Source: a virus | Virus record (IMG/VR): IMGVR_UViG_3300044638_000616 | Span: 1-26,586 of that record | Length of the DNA stretch: 26,586 nucleotides | Strand: one strand, 5' to 3' | In this document: positions 12,758-19,710 of the stretch, in pieces | Numbering within the stretch: the first letter of the stretch is position 1 | How the letters are laid out: every line of letters begins with the position of its first letter | Made by a program: the position numbers and the translations under genes | The notes under the pieces: model-generated | The model's database searches: none | What the model saw: the letters and a program-made list of their open reading frames with translations, nothing else | Told to the model about the DNA's origin: nothing

Positions 12758-12782
12758 AAAAAAGCCCCCAATTAAGGAGGCT
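12758..12782 (-). terminator. Terminator after the metallophosphoesterase gene
   Basis: Minus strand: AGCCTCC, loop TTAATT, GGGGGCT (seven positions, one mismatch), then six T. Separates the late block from the early control region. Confidence 0.85.
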
Positions 12783-12818
12783 CTTCGCTATGAATAAGTG
12801 GCAGGTGTCACAAATTTA

Positions 12819-13850
12819 CTAAAAGATGTGAGATAAACGTGCTATTTGTCCGTGTTTTTTATGATGCAGGAATCCTTCGATAGCTTTCGGAGCGTGTTGA
12901 TAGCCGTTTCGGTGATGCCATCCGTCAGTTCCTGATGCAGAACGCAAAGATTCTACGGTTACACCTTGATAGTCCTTACTTTCTTTATGGTGAATATGGT
13001 GCATATAAACGTACCTGTGTTTAGTCAAGCTCCAATCCATAGGAAACTCGGTAGCCAACAAAAGCGGTAAGTCCTGCTGCTTCGCTCCATCTCCGTGAGT
13101 AGTTCCGATTAAGTTCTCTCCGTATCGATAAGCCTTGCGATGTTGAAGAGAGCAGTCGAAAGTAATGTTTGCAGCTTGACGAAAATGTGTTTTGATACAA
13201 TCAGCAAGAAAGAATCCGTGAGTGTAATCGTGGTTAGAAGGATTGAACACAAAATGCACATCAGCCAAAGCAATGAGTTTTTCAAGTATTTCAACATATA
13301 ATTGTTTTGCGGTTAGAAAATTACGATACCACATCCCATCGGTGTCTTGTGGAGTGCCTGACGTGGTAGTTCGTCTTGGAGTATCTATGTGTAGAATATC
13401 GTTTCCACCAACGAATAAAATCTTATCTATATGAAAGCCTGCGGACTTGTCTAAAATGCCTTGTACACCCTCTAAAACGCGTTGTACTGCTATTTGAGAG
13501 TTGTAGTCTTCACCAGTTTCAAACGCATCGCATAGTTTTCCTATGTGGATGTCAGCAGGGTCTATGACTAACAAGTGTCCTTCAGTTCCTTGTGTTCGTG
13601 TTAATGTAGGGTAATGCGGAGAATGCTCGGTAATGGAGTTGATTAGCTCATCTTTAAACTTGTCAAAGTTGTCTTGTTGTCCGTTAAAGTTTGGATTTTT
13701 AAAGAATAGTGATGCTTCTTTGTTTTTTATCCATCCGTGTTTGACGTCCTTTTCGTCTAACCCTAAAGAGTTTGCTTCTTTTTTTATAGCTCGGTACTGA
13801 TGGACTATATCCGCTTCGTCTTGTTTTAACCTGTATCGGTATTGCTTCAT
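12819..13850 (-). CDS. Calcineurin-like metallophosphoesterase
   Basis: A 343-residue phosphoesterase with the full set of metal-binding motifs: DPADIHIGK (D97, D100, H102), GGNDILH (148-154), NPSNHDYTHG (203-212, the catalytic N-H-D), GTTHGDG (249-255) and MHHIHHK (283-289). The order and spacing fit two-metal phosphoesterases of the Mre11/calcineurin superfamily. The N-terminal 90 residues hold a short DNA-binding-like part (QDEADIVHQYRAIKKEANSL) and KDVKHGWIKNKEA. The likely substrate is nucleic acid or a nucleotide, but this is not shown. Similar proteins are frequent in Bacteroidetes phages. It overlaps the spanin-like gene as ATGA and is followed by a terminator, making it the last gene of the late transcript. 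Confidence 0.82.
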   Translation of the reverse strand: MKQYRYRLKQDEADIVHQYRAIKKEANSLGLDEKDVKHGWIKNKEASLFFKNPNFNGQQDNFDKFKDELINSITEHSPHYPTLTRTQGTEGHLLVIDPADIHIGKLCDAFETGEDYNSQIAVQRVLEGVQGILDKSAGFHIDKILFVGGNDILHIDTPRRTTTSGTPQDTDGMWYRNFLTAKQLYVEILEKLIALADVHFVFNPSNHDYTHGFFLADCIKTHFRQAANITFDCSLQHRKAYRYGENLIGTTHGDGAKQQDLPLLLATEFPMDWSLTKHRYVYMHHIHHKESKDYQGVTVESLRSASGTDGWHHRNGYQHAPKAIEGFLHHKKHGQIARLSHIF

Positions 13851-14287
13851 AAAGGGTTTTTAAAGTTCTTGAGCAGCCAGTTTGTTATCATTCCTACTAC
13901 AAATCCTAAAACTAACAATAATATGTTCGGTTTCGTGTTTTTACGTTTTTCGGTTTTGTACTTGACTACCTCTACTTTTTCAATCATTTTCAAGGTATCT
14001 CGCTTAAGTCTATATTCAATTCGTGTTTGTAGCCTCGGTTTAGGCACGTAAGAACGCTTGTAACGAACTATTGTATCTTTTTGGACTAATACCTTTTCCC
14101 AATAAATTGAGTCTCTTAAAACGTACGGAATTGAGTCTATCGAATTTATGACAAAAGTGTCGGATACCTCCTCGCAGCGGTAACCTTTTTTCATAGCCTT
14201 ACTCAAATGATAGTTAGCCGAGCAGCTTGTCACAATTATTGCAAGGATAAGTGCCTTATTTAGCAATCTCAAAGTGCATCCAATCAT
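13847..14287 (-). CDS. Probable one-piece (u-)spanin
   Basis: The start at 14287 ([20 protein letters not shown]) gives 146 residues. The N-terminus is a lipoprotein signal with hydrophobic core [14 protein letters not shown] and lipobox Cys at about residue 23 (VTSC-S). A long charged periplasmic-type region follows ([20 protein letters not shown] and further Lys/Glu). A C-terminal membrane span lies near residues 123-142 ([20 protein letters not shown]). An outer-membrane lipid anchor plus a C-terminal inner-membrane span is the plan of the unimolecular spanin of phage T1. It follows holin and endolysin, completing the lysis cassette of a Gram-negative host. The call rests on architecture and context, not on sequence identity. 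It overlaps the endolysin gene by 32 nt. Confidence 0.65.
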   Translation of the reverse strand: MIGCTLRLLNKALILAIIVTSCSANYHLSKAMKKGYRCEEVSDTFVINSIDSIPYVLRDSIYWEKVLVQKDTIVRYKRSYVPKPRLQTRIEYRLKRDTLKMIEKVEVVKYKTEKRKNTKPNILLLVLGFVVGMITNWLLKNFKNPL

Positions 14288-14720
14288 AGTTCTTTTCTTT
14301 ACCGAGTGAAATAAATCCGTGTTTGTAGAAGATGTCAATCATTGCCTTGTATTCAGGACGAGCGAACCTTGCCGTCTTGCTTGTTTCCTTGAGGGTGTTT
14401 CTCGCAGGGTCTAAATCAATAGCAATGCCGAAAGCGTGCTTACTCCAAGACGTGCCACCTCTCATCTTGCGATAGTTAAAACATCCTCCGTAAAGGTCTA
14501 TTCCTAACTCAACAATACGTTCATATCCGTAATGTGCTAAAAGTTCGTTAAACACGCTTAAAAACGCATCAGCAACCATCTTGTGGCAACGCATCTTTGT
14601 AACTTTCGTGTCTAAATCCCAAGCAATACGCATAGGATAAGGCAGTTTGATTGTAGTTAGATACGTACCTGATTCGTTAGGTAGTCCGTATTTCGCTATG
14701 GCTTGTGCGGTTGTCAGCAT
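14256..14720 (-). CDS. Endolysin, M15-family peptidase (D-Ala-D-Ala carboxypeptidase-like)
   Basis: Cleaves peptide cross-links of the cell wall during lysis. The start at 14720 ([20 protein letters not shown]) was chosen because the longer frame runs back through a terminator hairpin; this gives 154 residues. The M15 zinc site is seen in [15 protein letters not shown] (H and D ligands) and in DWMHFEIAK (the terminal DWxHFE-type motif). There is no signal peptide, so it needs the holin to reach the wall. It lies between holin and spanin-like genes. Confidence 0.85.
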   Translation of the reverse strand: MLTTAQAIAKYGLPNESGTYLTTIKLPYPMRIAWDLDTKVTKMRCHKMVADAFLSVFNELLAHYGYERIVELGIDLYGGCFNYRKMRGGTSWSKHAFGIAIDLDPARNTLKETSKTARFARPEYKAMIDIFYKHGFISLGKEKNYDWMHFEIAK

Positions 14721-14754
14721 TTGTCTTGTTTTTTCTATAATAAACTGGACTTTA

Positions 14755-14783
14755 ATAAACCCCTGCAACATTATCACAGGGGG
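14755..14783 (-). terminator. Terminator-like hairpin between holin and endolysin genes
   Basis: Minus strand: CCCCCTG, 11-nt loop, CAGGGG, then TTTATTAAA. The stem is strong (6 bp G/C-rich), but the T-run is interrupted, so it may be a partial terminator that lowers endolysin expression or an RNA-stability hairpin. Confidence 0.55.
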
Positions 14784-14821
14784 ATTCTCGGTGTTCACCT
14801 ATGGAGAGCAGTCGAGTGGAG

Positions 14822-15247
14822 TTACTTCAATTCTTCTACTTGCTCTTTGCTACGCTTAACAAATTGCATAAATTTTTCCCAAACATTGATACCAGTTACC
14901 GAGAAGTAGTTTTCGTTAATGCTTTTCATTTCCGTGAATACGCAAAAGGCAGTAAATGCTTTTGTGAGCAGAAGGTCTACCGAAATGAAGTAGGCTAATA
15001 AATCAGCAAGGATAAACTTTTCAAGTAAAAAGATAAATACTATCGCTCCACTATACAAAAGGCTTTTAGAAATCGTATTTGAAAGCCTGCGTGAGCTTAT
15101 TGAACACCATCCGTTTTTCTTTACGCTGCGCCATACTCCGAATCCCATATCTAAAATGATAGTAGCAACTGCCATTAGTACCATAGGCTTTACAGGTGCG
15201 AGTACGGCAAATAGTGAAAACACGAATAATAAGGATTTAGATTTCAT
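14822..15247 (-). CDS. Holin (phage holin 4 / toxin-secretion-lysis holin family)
   Basis: Forms membrane lesions that time lysis. The 141-residue protein has about three hydrophobic segments: LLFVFSLFAVLAPVKPMVLM (about 6-25) with following VATIILDMGFGVW, then SLLYSGAIVFIFLLEKFILA (about 62-81) and AYFISVDLLLTKAFTAFCVF (about 85-104). A highly charged C-terminus (KRSKEQVEELK) follows. The motif LDMGFGVWRSVKKNG between the first spans is typical of this holin family. It stands immediately ahead of the endolysin. Confidence 0.78.
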   Translation of the reverse strand: MKSKSLLFVFSLFAVLAPVKPMVLMAVATIILDMGFGVWRSVKKNGWCSISSRRLSNTISKSLLYSGAIVFIFLLEKFILADLLAYFISVDLLLTKAFTAFCVFTEMKSINENYFSVTGINVWEKFMQFVKRSKEQVEELK

Positions 15248-15444
15248 TATTCAGCAGGTGTATAGGTTATTTGTTCAAGCTCTAATAACTGCTCACGAAT
15301 CTCGATGAAGTTCGGGTCATTCAACACCTCGATGCCTACGATAAAGCGGTTGCTGCCATCCTTTACAAATAGCAGCTCGCTTGCGTTATTCTTGTAACCA
15401 TTCAATGCTTTGTATTGGTCTTCGTTGGGGTGTAGAACTATCAT
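15247..15444 (-). CDS. Small protein, 65 aa, ahead of the holin
   Basis: A 65-residue protein beginning MIVLHPNEDQYKALNGYKNN and containing RFIVGIEVLNDPNFIEIREQ. It overlaps the fibre-like gene at its start and the holin start at its end (TAATG), so it is tightly coupled. A small alpha/beta fold is likely. No function assigned; it might assist the fibre-like protein or the lysis module. Confidence 0.6.
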   Translation of the reverse strand: MIVLHPNEDQYKALNGYKNNASELLFVKDGSNRFIVGIEVLNDPNFIEIREQLLELEQITYTPAE

Positions 15445-16307
15445 AGTGAAGATTTATAAGTGTTCCAATCTGCGATAAATGCCGAGTGCTCTGCAATCAT
15501 TGAAGCTCCCATTCCATAAGCTGCGCAAGTGTGCGTGCTAGAATTTGCTCCTGAACGCAAAATCCATTGATTAGCTGAAGCAATGCTCGCTGACGTTTGA
15601 ACTACTACTTGTGCAGCTGTACTATTGTACGCAGTTACTGCTGTTGAGGATGTTCGGTGTATTGATTTGGTGTTTGCCGTTGAGTTAATGTCAATGGAAG
15701 GCACGGCAGGATTCGAACCTGCATTGATACGCTGTGAGACTAATGTGCCTAATGCTATCGAGTTGATTCCACTTGTTGTATTTCCGTCAAATCTACCCGT
15801 ACCAATTGCGTGAGTAAAGAAGTAGCGGGAAGCGTTGTTCTGCGTGTACTGCACCCCTTGAGTTGCGGGGTTGTAATTCGTGTCAATGTAGCTACTCGTT
15901 CCGTTGCCTTGTAATCCACCATTGCTTACAAAAGTAGGGGTATTAACGAGCGTTGACTGATTAGCGTTAGGGTTCTTCCAATTGAGCGTGCCAAAGTCTG
16001 CACCACCATCTTGAGCGAACACATAGAATACGTCAAGTTTTGCCCAAACACCTGTAGACTTTAAAGATGCAAGAAGCGTGTTTTGCTTGGTTCTTACTGA
16101 TTCACTCGGTAAAGAATAACCTAAAGCAGTTGCCCTATCTAAAACGGCAGTATATTCAGTTTCGTAAGCAAATCCTACTATATCAGTTAAACCTGCCCAA
16201 GATTTTTTATGGGAATCACCCCAAGAAATGGAGTTGTTGACTGCGCCTTGCCCCCAACCTATTGCGTTGTTGCCTGCGCCATCTCCCCATCCGTTGCTAT
16301 TTGCCAT
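15441..16307 (-). CDS. Fibre- or appendage-like structural protein with WG repeats
   Basis: A 288-residue protein whose N-terminus has repeats of the form NGWGDGAGNNAIGWGQGAVN followed by NSISWGDSHKKSWAGLTDIV, i.e. WGxGAxNNxIxWG units. A following segment reads DVFYVFAQDGGADFGTLNWK, and the rest (LQGNGTSSYIDTNYNPATQG onward) is Thr/Ser/Asn-rich and beta-rich, like a lectin/concanavalin-type jelly roll in phage appendages. The same N-terminal pattern is familiar from Bacteroidetes phages. A receptor-binding or decoration role is likely but not proven. It carries an embedded tRNA-like segment (15695-15750), described separately. It sits between the portal/connector genes and the lysis cassette. 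Confidence 0.65.
   Translation of the reverse strand: MANSNGWGDGAGNNAIGWGQGAVNNSISWGDSHKKSWAGLTDIVGFAYETEYTAVLDRATALGYSLPSESVRTKQNTLLASLKSTGVWAKLDVFYVFAQDGGADFGTLNWKNPNANQSTLVNTPTFVSNGGLQGNGTSSYIDTNYNPATQGVQYTQNNASRYFFTHAIGTGRFDGNTTSGINSIALGTLVSQRINAGSNPAVPSIDINSTANTKSIHRTSSTAVTAYNSTAAQVVVQTSASIASANQWILRSGANSSTHTCAAYGMGASMIAEHSAFIADWNTYKSSL
15695..15750 (-). other. tRNA-like T-arm/acceptor/CCA segment inside the fibre-like gene
   Basis: Minus strand: AGGCAC (15750-15745), 22 nt, a perfect T-arm GCAGG-TTCGAAT-CCTGC (15722-15706), CGTGCCT (15705-15699), a discriminator T, and CCA (15697-15695). Six pairs link AGGCAC and GTGCCT. The D and anticodon arms are missing. It is within codons of the gene and does not break the frame. 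Confidence 0.4.
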
Positions 16308-16395
16308 TTTCTTGTTTGCTTAAATAGATTCGTAATTTTTCTACATTCGTGTTTTTAGGGTTATACTTCAAACCCTTCGGTCTGTTCTTTTTCAT
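16297..16395 (-). CDS. Small basic protein, 32 aa
   Basis: ATG at 16395 overlaps the stop of the connector gene as ATGA and the frame ends just inside the start of the fibre-like gene, giving 32 residues: MKKNRPKGLKYNPKNTNVEK and on to a Lys/Gln-rich end. The overlaps on both sides fill what would otherwise be a gap. It is strongly basic and contains one copy of the AAACACGAA motif in a frame other than Lys-His-Glu. Function unknown. Confidence 0.55.
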   Translation of the reverse strand: MKKNRPKGLKYNPKNTNVEKLRIYLSKQENGK

Positions 16396-16892
16396 ATAAA
16401 CCAAGAGGTATAATTGTTGGTAGTGTCAGGGTACATATCTTGGTCAACGTTTTGATTGTATTCAGGGAATAAGTCTTGGTTGAAACTCATATAACTGATA
16501 AAACGCTCCGTGTAGTGTTGAGCAATTTGTCTCTCTTTCTCTAACAAGAAGTCTACTTCGTTTTTCTCTACGTTTTCAGCATTCTCGGACGAGTGCTTGT
16601 AAACTCCTTTGTTGGCAATTGTGTAAGCTGCGAAAGGAAGATACTCAACGAGACTCCAATGGATGAGCATTGGCTTAACGTATGTTTCTACAAGGCTCTC
16701 GTAGTTACCTGTAAGCGTACCTGCGATAATTAACGTTTGTAGCTTCTCAAGTAATTTCGTGCCTAAATAGGTTTGTATGTGGATGTCCTGCGCAATCTTA
16801 ACGAACTGAATAAACTTGTCAGTATCTACGTTGCCGTTGACTGCGGTAAAACGAACTATATCGTCTCTTGTTATAAGTAGTGCCGTTGCCAT
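16392..16892 (-). CDS. Head-tail connector/adaptor-like protein
   Basis: A 166-residue helical protein directly after the portal gene (2-nt gap). The opening MATALLITRDDIVRFTAVNG and the segment FVKIAQDIHIQTYLGTKLLE are like the small helical gp6/gp15-type adaptors that add to the portal ring; the pattern AQDIHIQ-YLGTKL I know from Bacteroidetes phages. The C-terminus is Asn/Asp/Tyr-rich (DQDMYPDTTNNYTSWFI). Assignment rests on position and the N-terminal pattern. Confidence 0.6.
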   Translation of the reverse strand: MATALLITRDDIVRFTAVNGNVDTDKFIQFVKIAQDIHIQTYLGTKLLEKLQTLIIAGTLTGNYESLVETYVKPMLIHWSLVEYLPFAAYTIANKGVYKHSSENAENVEKNEVDFLLEKERQIAQHYTERFISYMSFNQDLFPEYNQNVDQDMYPDTTNNYTSWFI

Positions 16893-16894
16893 TA

Positions 16895-18661
16895 TTAATC
16901 GTTTTTAGGTAAGTAGCCTCTATCAGGCATATCAAAAGGACGAGTAGAAACCAAAGCCTCATTCTTTACAATGTAGCCTAACTTCTCTGCCTTGCGAACT
17001 GCTACTTGCTTTAATTCTTTGCTACCTACGTTCAATGCCTTGCCTGAAAAAGTTGCATACACTTGTTTATTCCATCTATGGTGACAATTAGCACCACCTT
17101 TGTAAAGCCAAATGTCATAAGTTGCAGCACCACGAGGGCCGAATCCTGCGTTGACTTGTTGACCACTCATTTTTTGGATGTCCTCTTTGCGGTAGATTTT
17201 TTTAGCATCCATCATCTTGTTGCAGAAGTCTCTACCTTTTCCGCTTTTACCGCCAGTCTTACCTTCGTAAACATAGCGAGTAATAAACTTGATTCCGTCA
17301 ATAACCTTGTCTTGCTTCGATGTGATGTTAGGACGAGCGTCTCCTGTGCTTACAAAGTTCCATACCTTCGACATTAAGGTAGGTTCAAGCTCTTTAGAGA
17401 GCATTTCGTTCTCTAACTCATCGGAATCATAGTCCACAGGTGCTTCGTCTATTAGAAGCCAATTCTCGTTAGGTGTTTCACCAAGTGCGATAAGCTGCTC
17501 GGCTACTTCTTTTGGCATATGTGCGCTTAACTCCGTACCTGTTTCCTCTGCAACTTGCTCTTCGGTTACCGCATTTTCCAAGTCTACAAACTCAAGCGGC
17601 TTGAGAGTCTTGAAGAATAGGTTTAAAGAGATGTTGTTAAATGATAGAATCTTGTCAATGGCATCAATGATCTCCTCTTGGAAAGGCTTAATCACCATAT
17701 TGTTGAACAAGATAAACGAGTTCTCAAGCTCATCAGCGTTAGACGAGAATCCGTTAGACGATGCAACACCAAAAAGAAGCGGTGACGTGACGTTATGTCC
17801 GAGCATAATCTTACGCAAACACTCTTCAGATAAATACGTGTAGTGTTCAGGTGCGTCATTCAAAGGAATATCCTCAACCGTAGTACGAGTATCCATATTG
17901 TCGTTGAAAGCTACGATTACTTTCTGACCTTTACTACCAGTCAACTTACCGAGAACCTTTGCGGAGATGATTTCTTGCTGCTCTAATGTAGGCACTCCGT
18001 TGTTGAAGTTGACTACTTTAGTTCCGCTGAATCCGTTTTGTACTTCGTTGATAAGATAGTCGGATACTTCTTCTTCTAATAGTGTGTAAGGTACTGCTCC
18101 CTGATAGTCAGGATACGCATAATACTTCATTCCTACGGCATAAGGCTTTGAGAATAGTATTTCTACCTTCTCATTGGTAAATCCAAAGGCAGAGAAGCGT
18201 TTAGGCACGTATTTCTTTACGTCAGTCCAATCGTCCGAGTAGTAGTATCCTTCAATCTCTCCGTCTTTATTGCATTTTTCAGCACGTAGTAAGTTTACCG
18301 GAATGTGGTAAGCCTTTAGAATCTTGTCGTGCTTGTCGTTGTAGTGTACTTGAATAGCAAACTGACCGAATAACTTGCGATCAAAAACAATCTTACGCAA
18401 ACACTCCTTCGAAATCAATGTCATCATTTGAGCGTACTCGTTAGGCTTGCGGTTAGCGTCAGTAGCTGACAATCCTTTGCCGTAAATCAAACGAGCAATG
18501 TTATTGATAATTGCGTTGTTGGTTGTGGAGTTCGTGTATCGGTCAATTAAGAACTGATACGCGTTGTTATCCTCTCCGTAATCTACCCAAGCCTCACGCT
18601 TGCTCTCCTGAATAACGGGAGTAGTGTAAGCGGATAGATTTAAAACGTGTATGTTACTCAT
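16895..18661 (-). CDS. Portal protein with fused C-terminal head-morphogenesis-like domain
   Basis: Forms the ring through which DNA enters and leaves the capsid. The start at 18661 (MSNIHVLNLSAYTTPVIQES) overlaps the preceding gene by 8 nt; an upstream ATG at 18703 lies inside that gene. The 588-residue product begins with a portal-like N-terminal region (EAWVDYGEDNNAYQFLIDRY; IINNIARLIYGKGLSA), a central part (GSKGQKVIVAFNDNMDTRTT; LGHNVTSPLLFGVASSNGFS) typical of SPP1/HK97-type portals of Bacteroidetes phages, and a wing/helix region ending near 380. The last 130 residues contain GRDFCNKMMDAKKIYRKEDI and YKGGANCHHRWNKQVY, a Cys/His motif also seen in phage head-morphogenesis (MuF-like) and prohead proteins. 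This looks like a fusion. Confidence 0.85.
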   Translation of the reverse strand: MSNIHVLNLSAYTTPVIQESKREAWVDYGEDNNAYQFLIDRYTNSTTNNAIINNIARLIYGKGLSATDANRKPNEYAQMMTLISKECLRKIVFDRKLFGQFAIQVHYNDKHDKILKAYHIPVNLLRAEKCNKDGEIEGYYYSDDWTDVKKYVPKRFSAFGFTNEKVEILFSKPYAVGMKYYAYPDYQGAVPYTLLEEEVSDYLINEVQNGFSGTKVVNFNNGVPTLEQQEIISAKVLGKLTGSKGQKVIVAFNDNMDTRTTVEDIPLNDAPEHYTYLSEECLRKIMLGHNVTSPLLFGVASSNGFSSNADELENSFILFNNMVIKPFQEEIIDAIDKILSFNNISLNLFFKTLKPLEFVDLENAVTEEQVAEETGTELSAHMPKEVAEQLIALGETPNENWLLIDEAPVDYDSDELENEMLSKELEPTLMSKVWNFVSTGDARPNITSKQDKVIDGIKFITRYVYEGKTGGKSGKGRDFCNKMMDAKKIYRKEDIQKMSGQQVNAGFGPRGAATYDIWLYKGGANCHHRWNKQVYATFSGKALNVGSKELKQVAVRKAEKLGYIVKNEALVSTRPFDMPDRGYLPKND

Positions 18662-18983
18662 ATACGATGTATGTATTTGCGGTTGTGTTAGAAGTGTACT
18701 CACCTGAATTTACCGAGAAGTTCACGATGTTTTGGTCAGTACAAAAAATTCGGTCTTTGTAGACGATGTCAGTTCCTTGTTTTAGAACCAAGTCGTAGAA
18801 GTGTCCTTCTTTTAATGCGAAGGATGCAGTAATCGTGTTTACGTAGTCTCCTTGCGTTGAACTGGTGATTGTAATAGTTGCAGGTGTGTTTGTTTGGTCA
18901 TCCGTTAGAATCATTGTATTGAATGAACCTCTCGGAATGAATGAGAACGTCTGCGCTGATGTAGATGTAGTTAAAACTATCAT
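18654..18983 (-). CDS. Small beta-rich structural (neck-like) protein, 109 aa
   Basis: A 109-residue protein rich in Thr and Ser, starting MIVLTTSTSAQTFSFIPRGS. Its C-terminal half contains FYDLVLKQGTDIVYKDRIFC and TDQNIVNFSVNSGEYTSN, a pattern recurrent in Bacteroidetes phage structural modules. Position just before the portal suggests a neck, decoration or stopper role; this is inference. Start context AACGTTAT-N6-ATG is shared with three other genes. The first gene after the terminator at 19021-19044, so it may need read-through or its own weak promoter. Confidence 0.65.
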   Translation of the reverse strand: MIVLTTSTSAQTFSFIPRGSFNTMILTDDQTNTPATITITSSTQGDYVNTITASFALKEGHFYDLVLKQGTDIVYKDRIFCTDQNIVNFSVNSGEYTSNTTANTYIVYE

Positions 18984-19020
18984 ACTATAATAACGTTCAG
19001 AATTGGTTTTGTTTCCAAAT

Positions 19021-19044
19021 AAAAAAGGCAGACCGAAGCCTGCC
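19021..19044 (-). terminator. Strong intrinsic terminator (UUCG loop)
   Basis: Minus strand: GGCAGG-C(TTCG)G-TCTGCC then TTTTTT. The C(UUCG)G tetraloop is exceptionally stable. It ends the transcript of the gene at 19067-19636. Confidence 0.9.
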
Positions 19045-19066
19045 CTTTAACGCTATGAAAAAAAGA

Positions 19067-19636
19067 TTAAGAAGCAACGATGGTAGTAGTCGCACCAAAT
19101 ACTGCTGCTGCATCTCCTACAAGACCTGTAGCACCTGTTTCAGAAGTTGCATCAAGTAGATTAGCAAGGATTTTTTCAGTACCTACAAAAGTCAATGTAT
19201 AACCTACGAGGTCACCCATCGCAGTACCATTTGACACGTTAGCAGTAGTCAACTCCATTCCGTGTTCTAAACCTGCAAGGAAGAATTGGTTGTTACGTGT
19301 TTTGATTACTACGTTAGGACGTCCGTAAGACAATAACTTAACCGTCTTGTGTGTAGCAGCATCTTGTTTCTTTAATACAACTGACAAAGTTTGCTCTACA
19401 AATGAAGTTCCGTTCTCACGTGAAGTTGTGATTACTTGGTCAAAAGAGTTCGTACCTTTAAGTTGGTATTTGTAAAGTGATGTTACGTTTGCAATTGCTC
19501 CAATTGTATCCGTTGTAGAAACGTAAGTTACGTCAGTTGGGAAAGTATAGTCTCCGTAGTTAATGAAGTAGATAGCGTCAATACCGCCTACTACGTCTTT
19601 ACATACTTCGAGTCTACCTGTTGTTATTTCGCACAT
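19067..19636 (-). CDS. Probable major tail protein
   Basis: A 189-residue beta-rich protein starting MCEITTGRLEVCKDVVGGID and containing VLKKQDAATHKTVKLLSYGR and LEHGMELTTANVSNGTAMGD then LVGYTLTFVGTEK. The order and composition (strands separated by short loops, no catalytic motif) fit a siphophage tail-tube subunit. It stands alone between two strong terminators next to the capsid gene, as expected for a highly made structural protein. A head-decoration role is a possible alternative; identity is by pattern and context only. Confidence 0.5.
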   Translation of the reverse strand: MCEITTGRLEVCKDVVGGIDAIYFINYGDYTFPTDVTYVSTTDTIGAIANVTSLYKYQLKGTNSFDQVITTSRENGTSFVEQTLSVVLKKQDAATHKTVKLLSYGRPNVVIKTRNNQFFLAGLEHGMELTTANVSNGTAMGDLVGYTLTFVGTEKILANLLDATSETGATGLVGDAAAVFGATTTIVAS

Positions 19637-19659
19637 ATTTTTTAGATTTTAAATGTTAT

Positions 19660-19688
19660 AAAAAAGGGAGGAGCGAAAACCCCTCCCC
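19660..19688 (-). terminator. Terminator after the major capsid gene
   Basis: Minus strand: GGGAGG, 10-nt loop, CCTCCC followed by six T, with flanking G/C. It lies between the capsid gene and the tail-protein-like gene. Confidence 0.85.
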
Positions 19689-19710
19689 GATTATTTGAAA
19701 TCAGCTAATT

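Larger units (their letters stand above)
12392..12758 (-). promoter_or_regulatory. Early control region / candidate replication origin
   Basis: The only long stretch without a gene. It is A/T-rich and contains, on the plus strand, two near-identical 22-bp repeats, a third partial copy, and several palindromes: GTACC-6 nt-GGTAC (12605-12620), ACAATATATTGT (12619-12630), CACTTTAAAGTG (12680-12691) and TACC-5 nt-GGTA (12658-12670). A possible early promoter TAAGTTTG lies at 12454-12447 on the minus strand, without a clear TTG. It sits between the metallophosphoesterase terminator and the first early gene, a typical place for operators and/or an origin. No perfect DnaA box was found. Confidence 0.5.

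Noticed and set aside
12392-12758. CRISPR array
   Set aside because: The repeats are only two to three, imperfect and spaced 33 and about 51 bp, without uniform spacers or cas genes.
12811-12818. TAAATTTG on the minus strand as a promoter
   Set aside because: It lies at the end of the metallophosphoesterase gene just upstream of a terminator and has no TTG at the expected distance.
14721-14798. Longer start for the endolysin
   Set aside because: It would translate through a G/C-rich hairpin and adds no family-typical residues; the start at 14720 gives a normal M15 endolysin.
15695-15750. A complete tRNA gene
   Set aside because: Only T-arm, acceptor strands and CCA are present; 22 nt between acceptor and T-arm cannot hold D and anticodon arms.
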